From UBA3478 sp038134285 (GTDB lineage Bacteria > Bacteroidota > Bacteroidia > Flavobacteriales > Flavobacteriaceae): 64,000 bases of DNA. The DNA lies in NCBI GenBank assembly GCA_038134285.1, contig JAYPUW010000010.1, forward strand, positions 1 through 64,000, written 5' to 3'. Shown piece after piece: positions 40,338 through 49,104 of this stretch. Each line of letters begins with the position of its first letter. Positions within the stretch are counted from its first letter, which is position 1. The notes under the pieces were generated by a model. It did no database searches and was not told where the DNA came from. It was given only the letters and a program-made list of their open reading frames with translations. The position numbers and the translations under genes are program-made.

Positions 40338-42635
40338 TTACTGTTGAACTTGAGCTTTCAATTGTTCAAACTCTGAGCCTTGATCAACCTTTGGCCAACT
40401 ATTGTTTGACGTATCAATATCTGCTGTTTCAAGGTTAGGATCTACAGTAATTCCTACTAGCTCTTTATTCGATGAGAAGACGAGCTTCACAGAGGCGTCA
40501 TTTTTGCGCCAAATTTCAACCGGATAACGAACCTCTTCTTTAGTGCCATCGGCATAGGTATAATCAACGATTAAAGGCATTGGAATACCTCCTGGCTTTT
40601 CAAACTCGATCTCGTAGAAGTACTTTGGTTGTTTCACCTTTGTTCGCTCTTCAGCGGTCATGTTATCCATCATGAATTCTGATAAGGTAAAAGAAGCCGA
40701 AAGCGGATCTTTAATTTCTTCGTCTGATTCTTTTGCATCTAAATCGGCTAAATACACTAGCGGAGGAAGGTCTGCTGCAGATAGGCCATTTGCCGCCATA
40801 TACTCTTTCATCTGCTCTGTAGGTTCGTCAGAAACATAATACTTCTTCACATTCGAAACCCCAATATCTACATAATCAGTAGTATAAAACCATGATCTCC
40901 AAAACCAATCTAAATCTACTGCCGAAGCATCTTCCATTGTTCTGAAAAAGTCTTCAGGAGTCGGATGCTTAAACATCCAGCGTTGTGAGTAGGTTTTAAA
41001 GGCATGATCGAACAGTTCGCGACCCATAACCGTTTCTCTTAAAATATTAAGAGCGGTGGCGGGCTTAGCGTATGCATTAGGTCCTAATTGATAAACGTTT
41101 TCAGGATTCGACATGATTGGAGCGATAAAGCTTTGGTCTCCTGCCATGTAGTTCACAATAGCCGAAGGAGCTCCCCGTCTTGAAGGATATTTGTCTAAGC
41201 CTTCGATAGCGGCTGGATAGGCCTCACCGAATTCTTGCTCTGCTAAATATTGCATAAAGGTATCTAGACCTTCGTCCATCCACCCCCACTGACGCTCGTC
41301 TGAGTTGACAATCATAGGGAAAAAGTTGTGCCCTACCTCGTGAATGATCACACTCATCATTCCGAATTTTGTACGGTCTGAATAGCTTCCGTCTTTATTC
41401 GGTCTTCCGTAATTCCAGCAAATCATCGGATACTCCATACCTTGATTCTTTGCATGTACTGAAATAGCCTTGTGATAAGGATAATCAAAGGTGTGAGAAG
41501 AATATGACTTTAGTGTCGAGGCCACCGCACGAGTTGACCATTCTTCCCAAAGCGGGTTTCCTTCTTTTGGGTAAAGTGAAACCGCCATCACATCGCGACT
41601 TCCTACTTTAACCGCCATCATATCCCAAATGAATTTTCTAGAGGTAGCGAAACCGTAGTCTCTTACGTTTTCTGCTCTAAACTTCCAGGTCTTCGTCTTT
41701 GTTGCAAAAGACTTTTCAGCAGCCTCAGCCTCTTCTTGAGTAACGATAAGCACGGGCTTATCATAGCTCTTCTGCGCTTCTTCAAAACGCTTCATCATAT
41801 CTTTAGAGAATACCTGTTTGCGGTTCAATAAAACACCAGTGGCGTCTAATACATGATCTTCAGGTACAGTAATTGATACGTCGTAGTTTCCGAAAGGAAG
41901 CGCGAACTCACCACTTCCCCAGAACTGATGGTTCTGCCAACCTTCAACGTCATTATACACGGCCATTCTTGGAAAGAATTGAGCAATCACATAGGCCCTA
42001 TTGCCATCCTCTGGAAAATACTCATAACCTGAGCGTGCTCTGTTGACGGTGTGATCAGGTATGTTATACCACCACTTGATTGAAAATGAATACGATTGCC
42101 CTGACAATAATGGAGTTGGCAAATCGACACGCATCATTGTAAAGTTGATGACGTGAGGCAGTGCAGCACCACGGCTATCTTTTACCCACTCAATATTGAA
42201 CCCACCATCAAAAGACTCACCCATAAATGTTTGGGTAAAGTTATCAGGGGTGTATGCTAAACTTACCCCGCTTCCGTTTCGAAGTGGAGCTTTAGAGTCT
42301 TTTGCTCGCACATTTTGATCCAATTGCACCCATAAAAATTCTAATGCATCCGGAGAATTGTTGGTATAGGTGATCGTTTCCTCACCGTAAATACGTGCGT
42401 TTTCATCGTCTAATAGAATATCCATCACATAGTCCGCCTGTTGTTGATAATAATCAGGGCCTGGGGCTCCTGAAGCAGTGCGGTAAGTGTTTGGTGTTGC
42501 GAACTCTTCGTAGAGTTGCTTGAACTTGTTGGTATTGTAATGTCCTGGTTCGCGCTGGGATTTTTCTTCTTGAGCGCTAAGGCAAGTGCTGAATAGCACA
42601 AAAGCCGCTGTTAAGCACGTAAGTACATGTTTCAT
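40338..42635 (-). CDS. M1 family metallopeptidase
   Basis: This 765-residue secreted peptidase has a Sec signal peptide ending near SAQE. The zinc site is HEVGHN (HExxHN) followed 18 residues later by DEGLDTF, where Glu is the third ligand, as in aminopeptidase N-type gluzincins. NYGRPNKDG is in the substrate-binding region. The C-terminal 200 residues are a beta-rich domain. It probably acts in the periplasm or at the surface on peptides. It is the last gene of an operon with DUF6702 and two carboxypeptidase-regulatory-like genes, and a strong terminator follows. Confidence 0.92.
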   Translation of the reverse strand: MKHVLTCLTAAFVLFSTCLSAQEEKSQREPGHYNTNKFKQLYEEFATPNTYRTASGAPGPDYYQQQADYVMDILLDDENARIYGEETITYTNNSPDALEFLWVQLDQNVRAKDSKAPLRNGSGVSLAYTPDNFTQTFMGESFDGGFNIEWVKDSRGAALPHVINFTMMRVDLPTPLLSGQSYSFSIKWWYNIPDHTVNRARSGYEYFPEDGNRAYVIAQFFPRMAVYNDVEGWQNHQFWGSGEFALPFGNYDVSITVPEDHVLDATGVLLNRKQVFSKDMMKRFEEAQKSYDKPVLIVTQEEAEAAEKSFATKTKTWKFRAENVRDYGFATSRKFIWDMMAVKVGSRDVMAVSLYPKEGNPLWEEWSTRAVASTLKSYSSHTFDYPYHKAISVHAKNQGMEYPMICWNYGRPNKDGSYSDRTKFGMMSVIIHEVGHNFFPMIVNSDERQWGWMDEGLDTFMQYLAEQEFGEAYPAAIEGLDKYPSRRGAPSAIVNYMAGDQSFIAPIMSNPENVYQLGPNAYAKPATALNILRETVMGRELFDHAFKTYSQRWMFKHPTPEDFFRTMEDASAVDLDWFWRSWFYTTDYVDIGVSNVKKYYVSDEPTEQMKEYMAANGLSAADLPPLVYLADLDAKESDEEIKDPLSASFTLSEFMMDNMTAEERTKVKQPKYFYEIEFEKPGGIPMPLIVDYTYADGTKEEVRYPVEIWRKNDASVKLVFSSNKELVGITVDPNLETADIDTSNNSWPKVDQGSEFEQLKAQVQQ

Positions 42636-42700
42636 TAAAAAATCGACTTAAGATTAGAAAGGTGAATTTAGCGCGTTTTTAGCAGCTGTCCAATTTTGTT

Positions 42701-43234
42701 TTAGCGGCTCGCCAGGTCCCAATTAAACACGGGATCTTCTTTTGACAAAACCTTACTTTTTTTAGTCCCAAAAACATAAAAGTGCGTTAGGTTTTGCTGC
42801 TCGTCAAAAAGCCCCGTTAGTAAACGGTTTTCAAAAGCAATATCCGAGTCTTGGCTGAGATTTACACCGGCGAACTCAGTTAGGAGTACGATCTGATCTC
42901 CTTCATAGGTGTAACCCGCAAAATACGGGCTATAAGAAGTTTCATTAGCACTAAAGCGCATCATCCGTTCTATATAGCGTTGTAATAATTCATTGGCTAA
43001 TAAGGTCTGTTCTTGGTCAGTATCCAGATTTAAAGCGACTCCGTATCGGGTTTGAATGGCTAATTCTATATCGTCAATGAAGGCTCGTGTCACTAGTTGC
43101 AGGGCCTGTTGCTCTGCATTGTAATTTACTTTGGTTACACTGAGATAAAACTTGTGATTAATGACGTGAATAGGCTTGTAGGCCCCTGCACTCCAAGTCA
43201 TAACTACTGCAAAGACAAAAAGAAACTTTTTCAT
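42701..43234 (-). CDS. DUF6702 family protein
   Basis: This 177-residue protein has a signal peptide (MKKFLFVFAVVMTWSAGAY) and the DUF6702 pattern HKFYLSVTKVNYNAEQQALQ, then RAFIDDIELAI, with a C-terminal FYVFGTKKSK. Function is unknown. It commonly precedes an M1 peptidase gene in flavobacteria. It overlaps the upstream gene by 4 nt and lies 65 nt before the M1 peptidase gene, so it is part of the envelope operon. Confidence 0.85.
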   Translation of the reverse strand: MKKFLFVFAVVMTWSAGAYKPIHVINHKFYLSVTKVNYNAEQQALQLVTRAFIDDIELAIQTRYGVALNLDTDQEQTLLANELLQRYIERMMRFSANETSYSPYFAGYTYEGDQIVLLTEFAGVNLSQDSDIAFENRLLTGLFDEQQNLTHFYVFGTKKSKVLSKEDPVFNWDLASR

Positions 43235-44001
43235 GGATTCGTCTCTTTAAACGAACTACTCTTTTTCTTCATAAACTCTAAAAACTTAAGCTCGTCTCCC
43301 ATTGCGACTAATTCTGTAAAAAGTGAATCTTGCTCACAATAGTATAAAAAGCGTAAAATTTCTGATGAATCTATAGCGAGATAGCCCTCAAACAGGGGCT
43401 TTTCATAGCGCTTTATCACTTGATCTATTTTCGCATTTTTAGCCTCTAGCGCAATTCTATTCTTGAGCATCTTTGTCCTTCCGGTTAAGGCGTTCAACAG
43501 TGGATTGAGCGGAATAAGACCCCCTCCACTTGTTGCTTCATATAAAAGTCTTTGACTTTGTGTGAGCTCAGGAGCATCTGCATTGGGCAGACCTAATACA
43601 CTCGCGTTTACTTCAGGATTTAACTCTATCCTCGTGACGTCTTCTGAAAGTAATCTGCTCAATCCGTATGGGTTTAAGGTTACTCCTTCTAATTCATTGA
43701 CAAAAGGATCAAGGGGTATTCGAAGGTATGATGAAGCGTATAGCGACGGTTCAATAACGAGAAGCTTAGGTTGAATCTGAACAGAGGTGATGCGAAGACT
43801 ATCGCCAGGGCTCACCAGAATCTCAAACTCACCTATACTATTAGTAACCGCTCCGGTCTTCTTACTTAAATTCTGAATAGTGATACCCGACAGGTCAACC
43901 TCTTCTGCAGTAACTGAGGCACGAAGGATTTTCTGATTTTGGGCCTGAAGTAAGCTAGTACTTACGGCAAAGACCACTAATAGAGTTAGGATGCGTATCA
44001 C
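43231..44001 (-). CDS. carboxypeptidase-regulatory-like domain protein, paralogue 2
   Basis: This 256-residue protein has a signal peptide (cleavage near LQAQ) and a carboxypeptidase-D-regulatory-like fold at the N-terminus (VDLSGITIQNLSKKTGAVTN, SIGEFEILVSPGDSLRITSV). The 140-residue C-terminal region (from GLSRLLSEDV) is unlike TonB plug domains, so it is not a TonB receptor. Its paralogue is the next gene upstream, with 4-nt overlap. It sits in an operon with DUF6702 and an M1 peptidase. I infer an envelope function. No specific role can be given. Confidence 0.82.
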   Translation of the reverse strand: MIRILTLLVVFAVSTSLLQAQNQKILRASVTAEEVDLSGITIQNLSKKTGAVTNSIGEFEILVSPGDSLRITSVQIQPKLLVIEPSLYASSYLRIPLDPFVNELEGVTLNPYGLSRLLSEDVTRIELNPEVNASVLGLPNADAPELTQSQRLLYEATSGGGLIPLNPLLNALTGRTKMLKNRIALEAKNAKIDQVIKRYEKPLFEGYLAIDSSEILRFLYYCEQDSLFTELVAMGDELKFLEFMKKKSSSFKETNP

Positions 44002-44732
44002 TGCATCTCTTTTTTAAAGGCCTCAGCAGTGGTGACTAAAAATTCGAGAAGCTCAAACTCATTTTCTTTTCTCAGCAGTTGATAGGTCGGAACACGCTCG
44101 TCACAATAAGTTAAAAAATCAGGGATCTGCGCCGGAGATAATTTTAAATCTTGTAAAAAGAAGCGCTCATCGTATACTTTAGCCAATGCTTCAGAAAGTT
44201 TGAGTTTTGGAACATTATCTCCTTCGTTCGGAACAAGAAGCGACTTTAGCAATTTAAAAACAGAAATAAAATTTAATCCGTCTTGCATTCCGCGAGCGGT
44301 GGATGAAAGGGCAATGTTTTCTACAGGAGAAGCCCGATCCATTTCATATTCAAACCCCTTGAATTCTTCGTTTTTCAACTCAATAAAGGCCTCTTGATTG
44401 TCGGGGGTCACTACCACCTCGTCAAGCTGACGCACCTTTTCGGTCACCTCAACGACCAAGCGCCCATTATTAAGGATATCCTCGGTGATCTGTATCACCT
44501 CTAGCTGGTAATTGACCGCGGTAAACACGAGTTCATCTCCAACTGCCACCTCGATGGTAAATGCTCCATTTTCATCGGTAATCGTACTGATTTCACGTGT
44601 AGAATTGACGACTGCTTCATCAGAAACAAAACTATTTCTATACAACACTTGACCTTTTAGGCGCACCAAGTCTGACTGTCCAAAAACAGAAAAACTGATC
44701 ACTAAATACAAGAGAAATAAAACATTTTTCAT
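43998..44732 (-). CDS. carboxypeptidase-regulatory-like domain protein, paralogue 1
   Basis: This 244-residue secreted protein has a signal peptide (MKNVLFLLYLVISFSVFG) and an N-terminal domain (RLKGQVLYRNSFVSDEAVV, TDENGAFTIEVAVGDELVFT) of the same type as the next gene. A QLDEVVVTPDNQEAFIELKN segment resembles the start of a plug region, but no beta-barrel follows. I placed the start at MKNVLFLL, 3 codons inside the longest frame. It is the first gene of the four-gene envelope operon and is divergent from the GNAT gene. Confidence 0.82.
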   Translation of the reverse strand: MKNVLFLLYLVISFSVFGQSDLVRLKGQVLYRNSFVSDEAVVNSTREISTITDENGAFTIEVAVGDELVFTAVNYQLEVIQITEDILNNGRLVVEVTEKVRQLDEVVVTPDNQEAFIELKNEEFKGFEYEMDRASPVENIALSSTARGMQDGLNFISVFKLLKSLLVPNEGDNVPKLKLSEALAKVYDERFFLQDLKLSPAQIPDFLTYCDERVPTYQLLRKENEFELLEFLVTTAEAFKKEMQ

Positions 44733-44777
44733 GAGGTGCATATACTTACCCTAAATTTACCACAAACCGTTCAGTTT

Positions 44778-45233
44778 ATGACGATCATTAAACAAGTTAA
44801 TGCCACTACTATATTAACGGTCAGGCAGGCGGTTCTGCGTCAAGGACTTCCTATAGAGGCCAGCATCTTTGATAAAGATGAAGATCCGCATACCGCACAT
44901 TTTGGAGCCTTTATTGGTAACACCGTCATAGGTTGTGCCTCGCTGGTCCGCAACACGCATACCAGATTTAAACCTGAGTTTACCCAGATCGCACAATTGA
45001 GAGGTATGGCCGTGCTGCCTGAACATCGCGACGGCGGAATTGGCGGACTGCTCTTAAGAGCAGTTGAAACGAAAGGCATTGAAGAAAGCATAGAAGTACT
45101 GTGGTTCAACGCGCGTATCAAGGCGGTTCCTTTTTATGAAAAGAACGGATATATCAGAGAAGGAGAGGCCTATGAAATAGAAGGTGTAGGAACCCATTAT
45201 TTTATGTTTAAAGTACTTTCATCCCATGAATAG
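44778..45233 (+). CDS. GNAT family N-acetyltransferase
   Basis: This 151-residue GNAT protein has the acetyl-CoA binding motif QLRGMAVLPEHRDGGIGGLLL (Q/RxxGxG/A) and the following VLWFNARIKAVPFYEKNGY motif common to many acyltransferases. I set the start at MTIIKQVN because the extended N-terminus overlaps the divergent promoter region. Substrate is unknown. The stop overlaps the next start by 8 nt. Confidence 0.87.
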   Translation: MTIIKQVNATTILTVRQAVLRQGLPIEASIFDKDEDPHTAHFGAFIGNTVIGCASLVRNTHTRFKPEFTQIAQLRGMAVLPEHRDGGIGGLLLRAVETKGIEESIEVLWFNARIKAVPFYEKNGYIREGEAYEIEGVGTHYFMFKVLSSHE

Positions 45234-45960
45234 ACGCGAATACATCAAGCTTCAAAACCTAGGGATAGCAGCGCTTTTTACCCCTCAAATAGAAACGGAG
45301 TGGAGCTGGTCTACTAGTGTCGAGCGCTTGATGGGAATTGATCCTCCTAAACTTTTTGGAGCAGGAAAAACTCAACTGACGCGTCGCGCTTATAAGGCAT
45401 TTAATCGCATGAAAATGGTTGCATGGAACGACGGTATTGGAATAAAAACGGTATCAAGCTACCGGTCGTATGCCGACCAAAAGCGCATTTTTGAGCGTAA
45501 GTTTCAAGCCTTTACTGAAGAGGGAGATTCAGGTAAAGACGCCATTGAGCGCATCATCGAATATTCGACACTACCCGGTACCTCGAGGCATCATTGGGGA
45601 ACCGACATCGATATCGTTCAAGCCGGCCGAACCGTCGATGGCGACAGTCTTTTAGAAGAACATTTTGAACCAGGAGGTGCCTTCAGCGAACTCAAAGATT
45701 GGTTAGATCAGAACGCGACTGATTTCGACTTCTATTTGGTATACACCAAGGATGCCCATCGTAAGGGTTTCAATTACGAACCATGGCATCTCAGCTATGC
45801 TCCAGAGTCGGTTACCTTGCTCAAAAACTATCTTAAAAAGGAGGTCATCAATAGGGTGTTAGCACAGCAGGTCATTGGATACGATCATCTCAGTGAAGAG
45901 CGATTGAACCGTTACCTAGAAGAGCACCTCTTGGGGATAAATCCAAAGCTTCTACCGTAA
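45226..45960 (+). CDS. M15 family D-alanyl-D-alanine carboxypeptidase (VanY-like)
   Basis: This 244-residue protein belongs to peptidase M15 (DD- or LD-carboxypeptidase). Zinc-binding and catalytic residues are visible in SRHHWGTDIDI and, near the end, EPWHLSY. The N-terminus MNRREYIKLQ, followed by a hydrophobic stretch, resembles a twin-arginine (RRxFxK-like) Tat signal. The tatA gene in this window shows that a Tat system exists. It likely trims peptidoglycan stem peptides. It overlaps the GNAT gene by 8 nt. Confidence 0.87.
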   Translation: MNRREYIKLQNLGIAALFTPQIETEWSWSTSVERLMGIDPPKLFGAGKTQLTRRAYKAFNRMKMVAWNDGIGIKTVSSYRSYADQKRIFERKFQAFTEEGDSGKDAIERIIEYSTLPGTSRHHWGTDIDIVQAGRTVDGDSLLEEHFEPGGAFSELKDWLDQNATDFDFYLVYTKDAHRKGFNYEPWHLSYAPESVTLLKNYLKKEVINRVLAQQVIGYDHLSEERLNRYLEEHLLGINPKLLP

Positions 45961-45966
45961 TAGTTT

Positions 45967-45974
45967 TACCTTTG
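45967..45974 (+). promoter_or_regulatory. -7 box of gpmI
   Basis: TACCTTTG matches TAnnTTTG exactly and lies 20 nt before the gpmI ATG, just after the stop of the M15 peptidase gene. No clear -33 TTG at the expected distance. Confidence 0.5.
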
Positions 45975-45994
45975 TACTCATCAATCCATTACCA

Positions 45995-47512
45995 ATGAAT
46001 AAGAAGGTTCTTCTCATGATTTTAGACGGATGGGGAATGTCTCCTGATCCAAATGTTTCTGCCATTGCTCAAGCCAATACCGAATTTATAGATGGCTTAT
46101 ATAACAGTTATAGCAACGCCACCTTACTCACCCACGGTATGCATGTGGGCTTACCTGACGGACAAATGGGAAATAGCGAGGTCGGACACATGAATCTCGG
46201 TGCGGGACGTATCGTATACCAAGACCTGGCGCGTATTAACAAGGCGGTTCAAGAAAAGACATTGGGTCAAGAAAAGGTGATCACAGATGCCCTCGCCTAC
46301 GCTGAAGAAAAGAAAGTGAACGTTCACCTGCTTGGGTTATGTAGTAACGGTGGTGTGCACTCACACATCGACCATCTAAAGGCCTTAATTGACGTCTGTG
46401 AGACCAGTAGTCATCCGGCTACCTTTATTCACGCCTTCACCGACGGACGAGATGTCGATCCTAAAAGTGGCGCACAATTCATATCGGACATTCAAACATA
46501 CACTCAAGAAAAACAAACAAAGATTGCCTCTATAACGGGCCGTTACTATGCCATGGATCGCGACAAGCGCTGGGATCGCGTCAAAGTAGCGTACGATGCC
46601 CTTGTTTGTGGTGAAGGAAACCATGCAAATAACCTCGTCCAAGAGATTGAGGCCTCTTATGAGAACGGAGTGACCGATGAATTTATTCATCCGATTATTC
46701 AGGTCGACCAACAGCAGCAACCTACAGGTACGATCAAGCCACAGGATGTGGTGCTATTTTTCAACTTTAGAACAGATCGTGGACGCGAACTAACAGAGGT
46801 ATTGACCCAACAAGCATTCGAGGATTATCAAATGCAACCTTTAGACTTGTACTATGTCACGCTAACCAACTACGACAATTCGTTTAAGAATATCAAAGTG
46901 GTTTTTGACAAAGAAAATATCAAAGACACCCTGGGCGAAACGCTAGCAAATACCGGAAAAAAACAGTTACGCATCGCAGAGACTGAAAAATATCCGCACG
47001 TGACCTTCTTTTTTAATGGTGGACGTGAAGAGCCCTTTAACCAAGAGGAACGTATTTTGTGTCCTTCACCGAAAGTGGCTACCTACGATTTACAACCGGA
47101 TATGAGCGCCTTTGATATCAAGGATGCCTTGATGCCACACCTCAAAGAGTCAACCTTTGATTTTATTTGCCTCAACTTTGCCAATCCAGATATGGTGGGT
47201 CATACCGGAATTATGGAGGCTGCCATCAAGGCCTGTGAAACAGTTGACAAGTGCACCAAAGAGATCGTAACTGCTGCACTTGAGAGCGATTATACTACGC
47301 TTATTATTGCAGATCACGGAAACTGTGACACCATGGTAAACCCTGATCAAAGCCCAAATACAGCGCACACGACAAATCCAGTTCCTCTCATTGTGGTAGA
47401 TCCTGAAATTAAAGCCGTTAAAAATGGAGTTTTAGGAGATGTGGCTCCAACCGTATTAAAGCTAATGGGAATCGCCCAACCTGAAGCGATGACACAACAT
47501 CCTTTAGTTTAA
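45995..47512 (+). CDS. gpmI: 2,3-bisphosphoglycerate-independent phosphoglycerate mutase
   Basis: This 505-residue Mn-dependent alkaline-phosphatase-fold enzyme interconverts 3- and 2-phosphoglycerate in glycolysis. DGWGMSPD is at the N-terminus, the catalytic Ser is in GNSEVGHMNLGAGRIVYQ, FTDGRDVDPKSG and NFRTDRGRELTE follow, and the C-terminal metal site includes FANPDMVGHTG and IADHGNCDTM. Length is canonical. The stop codon shares its last base with the map start. Confidence 0.97.
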   Translation: MNKKVLLMILDGWGMSPDPNVSAIAQANTEFIDGLYNSYSNATLLTHGMHVGLPDGQMGNSEVGHMNLGAGRIVYQDLARINKAVQEKTLGQEKVITDALAYAEEKKVNVHLLGLCSNGGVHSHIDHLKALIDVCETSSHPATFIHAFTDGRDVDPKSGAQFISDIQTYTQEKQTKIASITGRYYAMDRDKRWDRVKVAYDALVCGEGNHANNLVQEIEASYENGVTDEFIHPIIQVDQQQQPTGTIKPQDVVLFFNFRTDRGRELTEVLTQQAFEDYQMQPLDLYYVTLTNYDNSFKNIKVVFDKENIKDTLGETLANTGKKQLRIAETEKYPHVTFFFNGGREEPFNQEERILCPSPKVATYDLQPDMSAFDIKDALMPHLKESTFDFICLNFANPDMVGHTGIMEAAIKACETVDKCTKEIVTAALESDYTTLIIADHGNCDTMVNPDQSPNTAHTTNPVPLIVVDPEIKAVKNGVLGDVAPTVLKLMGIAQPEAMTQHPLV

Positions 47513-48318
47513 TGAGTGCCATTGTATTAAAGTCATCTGAAGAAATCGCTCTAATTGCTGAGAGCGCCCAACTCGTTTCAAAGACCTTAGGAATGTTAGC
47601 CAAAGAGGTGGTTCCAGGTGCCGACCCTCTTGCATTAGACAAGCTTGCAGAAACCTTTATCAGAGACCACAAAGGAGAACCTGGATTTCTAGGCATGTAC
47701 GACTTCCCGAACACCTTGAATTGGAGCCCAAATGAGCAAGTGGTTCACGGTATTCCAGATCACACACGGCTTAAAGAAGGAGATATCATATCCATTGACT
47801 GTGGGGTCTATATGAACGGTTACTACGGAGATCATGCGTATACTTTTGAGGTGGGAGAAGTAGATCCGGATACCAAAAAGTTACTAAAAACTGCCAAGGA
47901 ATCGCTTTATGTAGGGATCTCAAAGTTTAAGGCTGGTAACCGTGTTGGAGATGTGGGTTATGCCATACAACAGTACAATGAAGCACAAGGCTATGGAATA
48001 GTCCGTGAACTGGTCGGACATGGACTCGGAAAAAGCCTACACGAAGGACCTGAAATGCCTAATTACGGAAGAAGGTCTCAAGGGAAAGTCTTCAAAGAAG
48101 GTCTTGTGGTGGCTATCGAACCGATGATCAATAGAGGAACACACCGTATTATTCAAGGTAAAGACGGATGGACTATTACAACCGCCGATAAAAAACCAAG
48201 TGCACATTTTGAACACAATGTGGCGATCGTTGATGGAAGGCCAAAATTACTCTCTACCTTCCAATACATATACGAGGCTCTCGGAATCAGCTCAGATGAA
48301 GAGCAACCCTTTAAGTAA
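47512..48318 (+). CDS. map: methionine aminopeptidase type I
   Basis: This 268-residue peptidase removes the N-terminal Met. The five metal ligands are visible: two Asp in SIDCGVYMNGYYGDHAY, His in GHGLGKSLHEGPEMPNYG, Glu in VAIEPM and Glu in FEHNVAI. The N-terminal extension carries no zinc finger. It begins at the last base of the gpmI stop codon and precedes the methyltransferase gene by 9 nt. Confidence 0.96.
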   Translation: MSAIVLKSSEEIALIAESAQLVSKTLGMLAKEVVPGADPLALDKLAETFIRDHKGEPGFLGMYDFPNTLNWSPNEQVVHGIPDHTRLKEGDIISIDCGVYMNGYYGDHAYTFEVGEVDPDTKKLLKTAKESLYVGISKFKAGNRVGDVGYAIQQYNEAQGYGIVRELVGHGLGKSLHEGPEMPNYGRRSQGKVFKEGLVVAIEPMINRGTHRIIQGKDGWTITTADKKPSAHFEHNVAIVDGRPKLLSTFQYIYEALGISSDEEQPFK

Positions 48319-48327
48319 GTCGCAGTG

Positions 48328-49104
48328 ATGCTGAAGAATATTTTTGGAATTGTATTGGGGATATTTCCGAGACCCGTATTGATTCGTTTCAGCATTTACC
48401 TTTTGCCACTTTTTCGTCTTCTCTTTAGAGGAAATCGCTTTACAGACCCAATCGATAAAAACAGTTTTCGGACTCTACTCCCCTATGGATATCGTAAACA
48501 AAGGGCTAATGTACTTTCGCCTTCTACACTTTCTCTAGAGCGCCATCGCCTCTTATGGCTCTATCTTGAGCACTCCTCTACCTTTTTTAATCCCGACCAA
48601 AAGCTAAAAGTCTTACACGTAGCACCAGAGCAATGCTTTTATCCACGCTTTAAACGATTGGCCCATTTAGACTATATAACCTTCGATCAGAACTCGCCTT
48701 TGGCCACTGTCAAAGGAGATCTAAGGGCGCTACCTTTTGCAGATGGATCATTTGACGTTGTATTTTGCAACCACGTGCTCGAGCATATCATCGAAGACGA
48801 TAAGGCCATGCGCGAGTTGTACCGTGTGCTTCAACCAGGTGGATGGGGTATTGTACAAGTTCCTATGAAACCCGATCAAGAGGAGACCTATGAAGATAAC
48901 TTCATTCAAACAAAGAAGGAGCGTGAACTTCATTTTGGTCAATACGATCATGTCAGATGGTACGGAAGAAAAGATTTCTTCACACGACTTCAAAAGGCGG
49001 GGTTTTCAACGGAGGCCATCAATGTGTCACGAGCATTTTCGAAAACTGAAATTGAGCGCTACGCCTTAGATCCTAATGAAATTCTACCTATTATTCGCCG
49101 ATAG
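48328..49104 (+). CDS. class I SAM-dependent methyltransferase
   Basis: This 258-residue protein contains a methyltransferase-11 type core: DYITFDQNSPLATVKGDL, LPFADGSFDVVFCNHVLEHI, and ELYRVLQPGGWGIVQVP. Motif I is altered to VLHVAPEQCFYPRF instead of the usual Gly-rich loop, a variant that seems typical of its subgroup. The substrate is unknown. I start at ATG 48328. A GTG one codon upstream is also possible. Its end overlaps convergent apbE by 14 nt. Confidence 0.87.
   Translation: MLKNIFGIVLGIFPRPVLIRFSIYLLPLFRLLFRGNRFTDPIDKNSFRTLLPYGYRKQRANVLSPSTLSLERHRLLWLYLEHSSTFFNPDQKLKVLHVAPEQCFYPRFKRLAHLDYITFDQNSPLATVKGDLRALPFADGSFDVVFCNHVLEHIIEDDKAMRELYRVLQPGGWGIVQVPMKPDQEETYEDNFIQTKKERELHFGQYDHVRWYGRKDFFTRLQKAGFSTEAINVSRAFSKTEIERYALDPNEILPIIRR

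Noticed and set aside
43998..44732. TonB-dependent receptor (SusC-like) from the plug-like QLDEVVVTP segment
   Set aside because: The protein ends after 244 residues with no beta-barrel and the next gene is a paralogue, so it is not a receptor.
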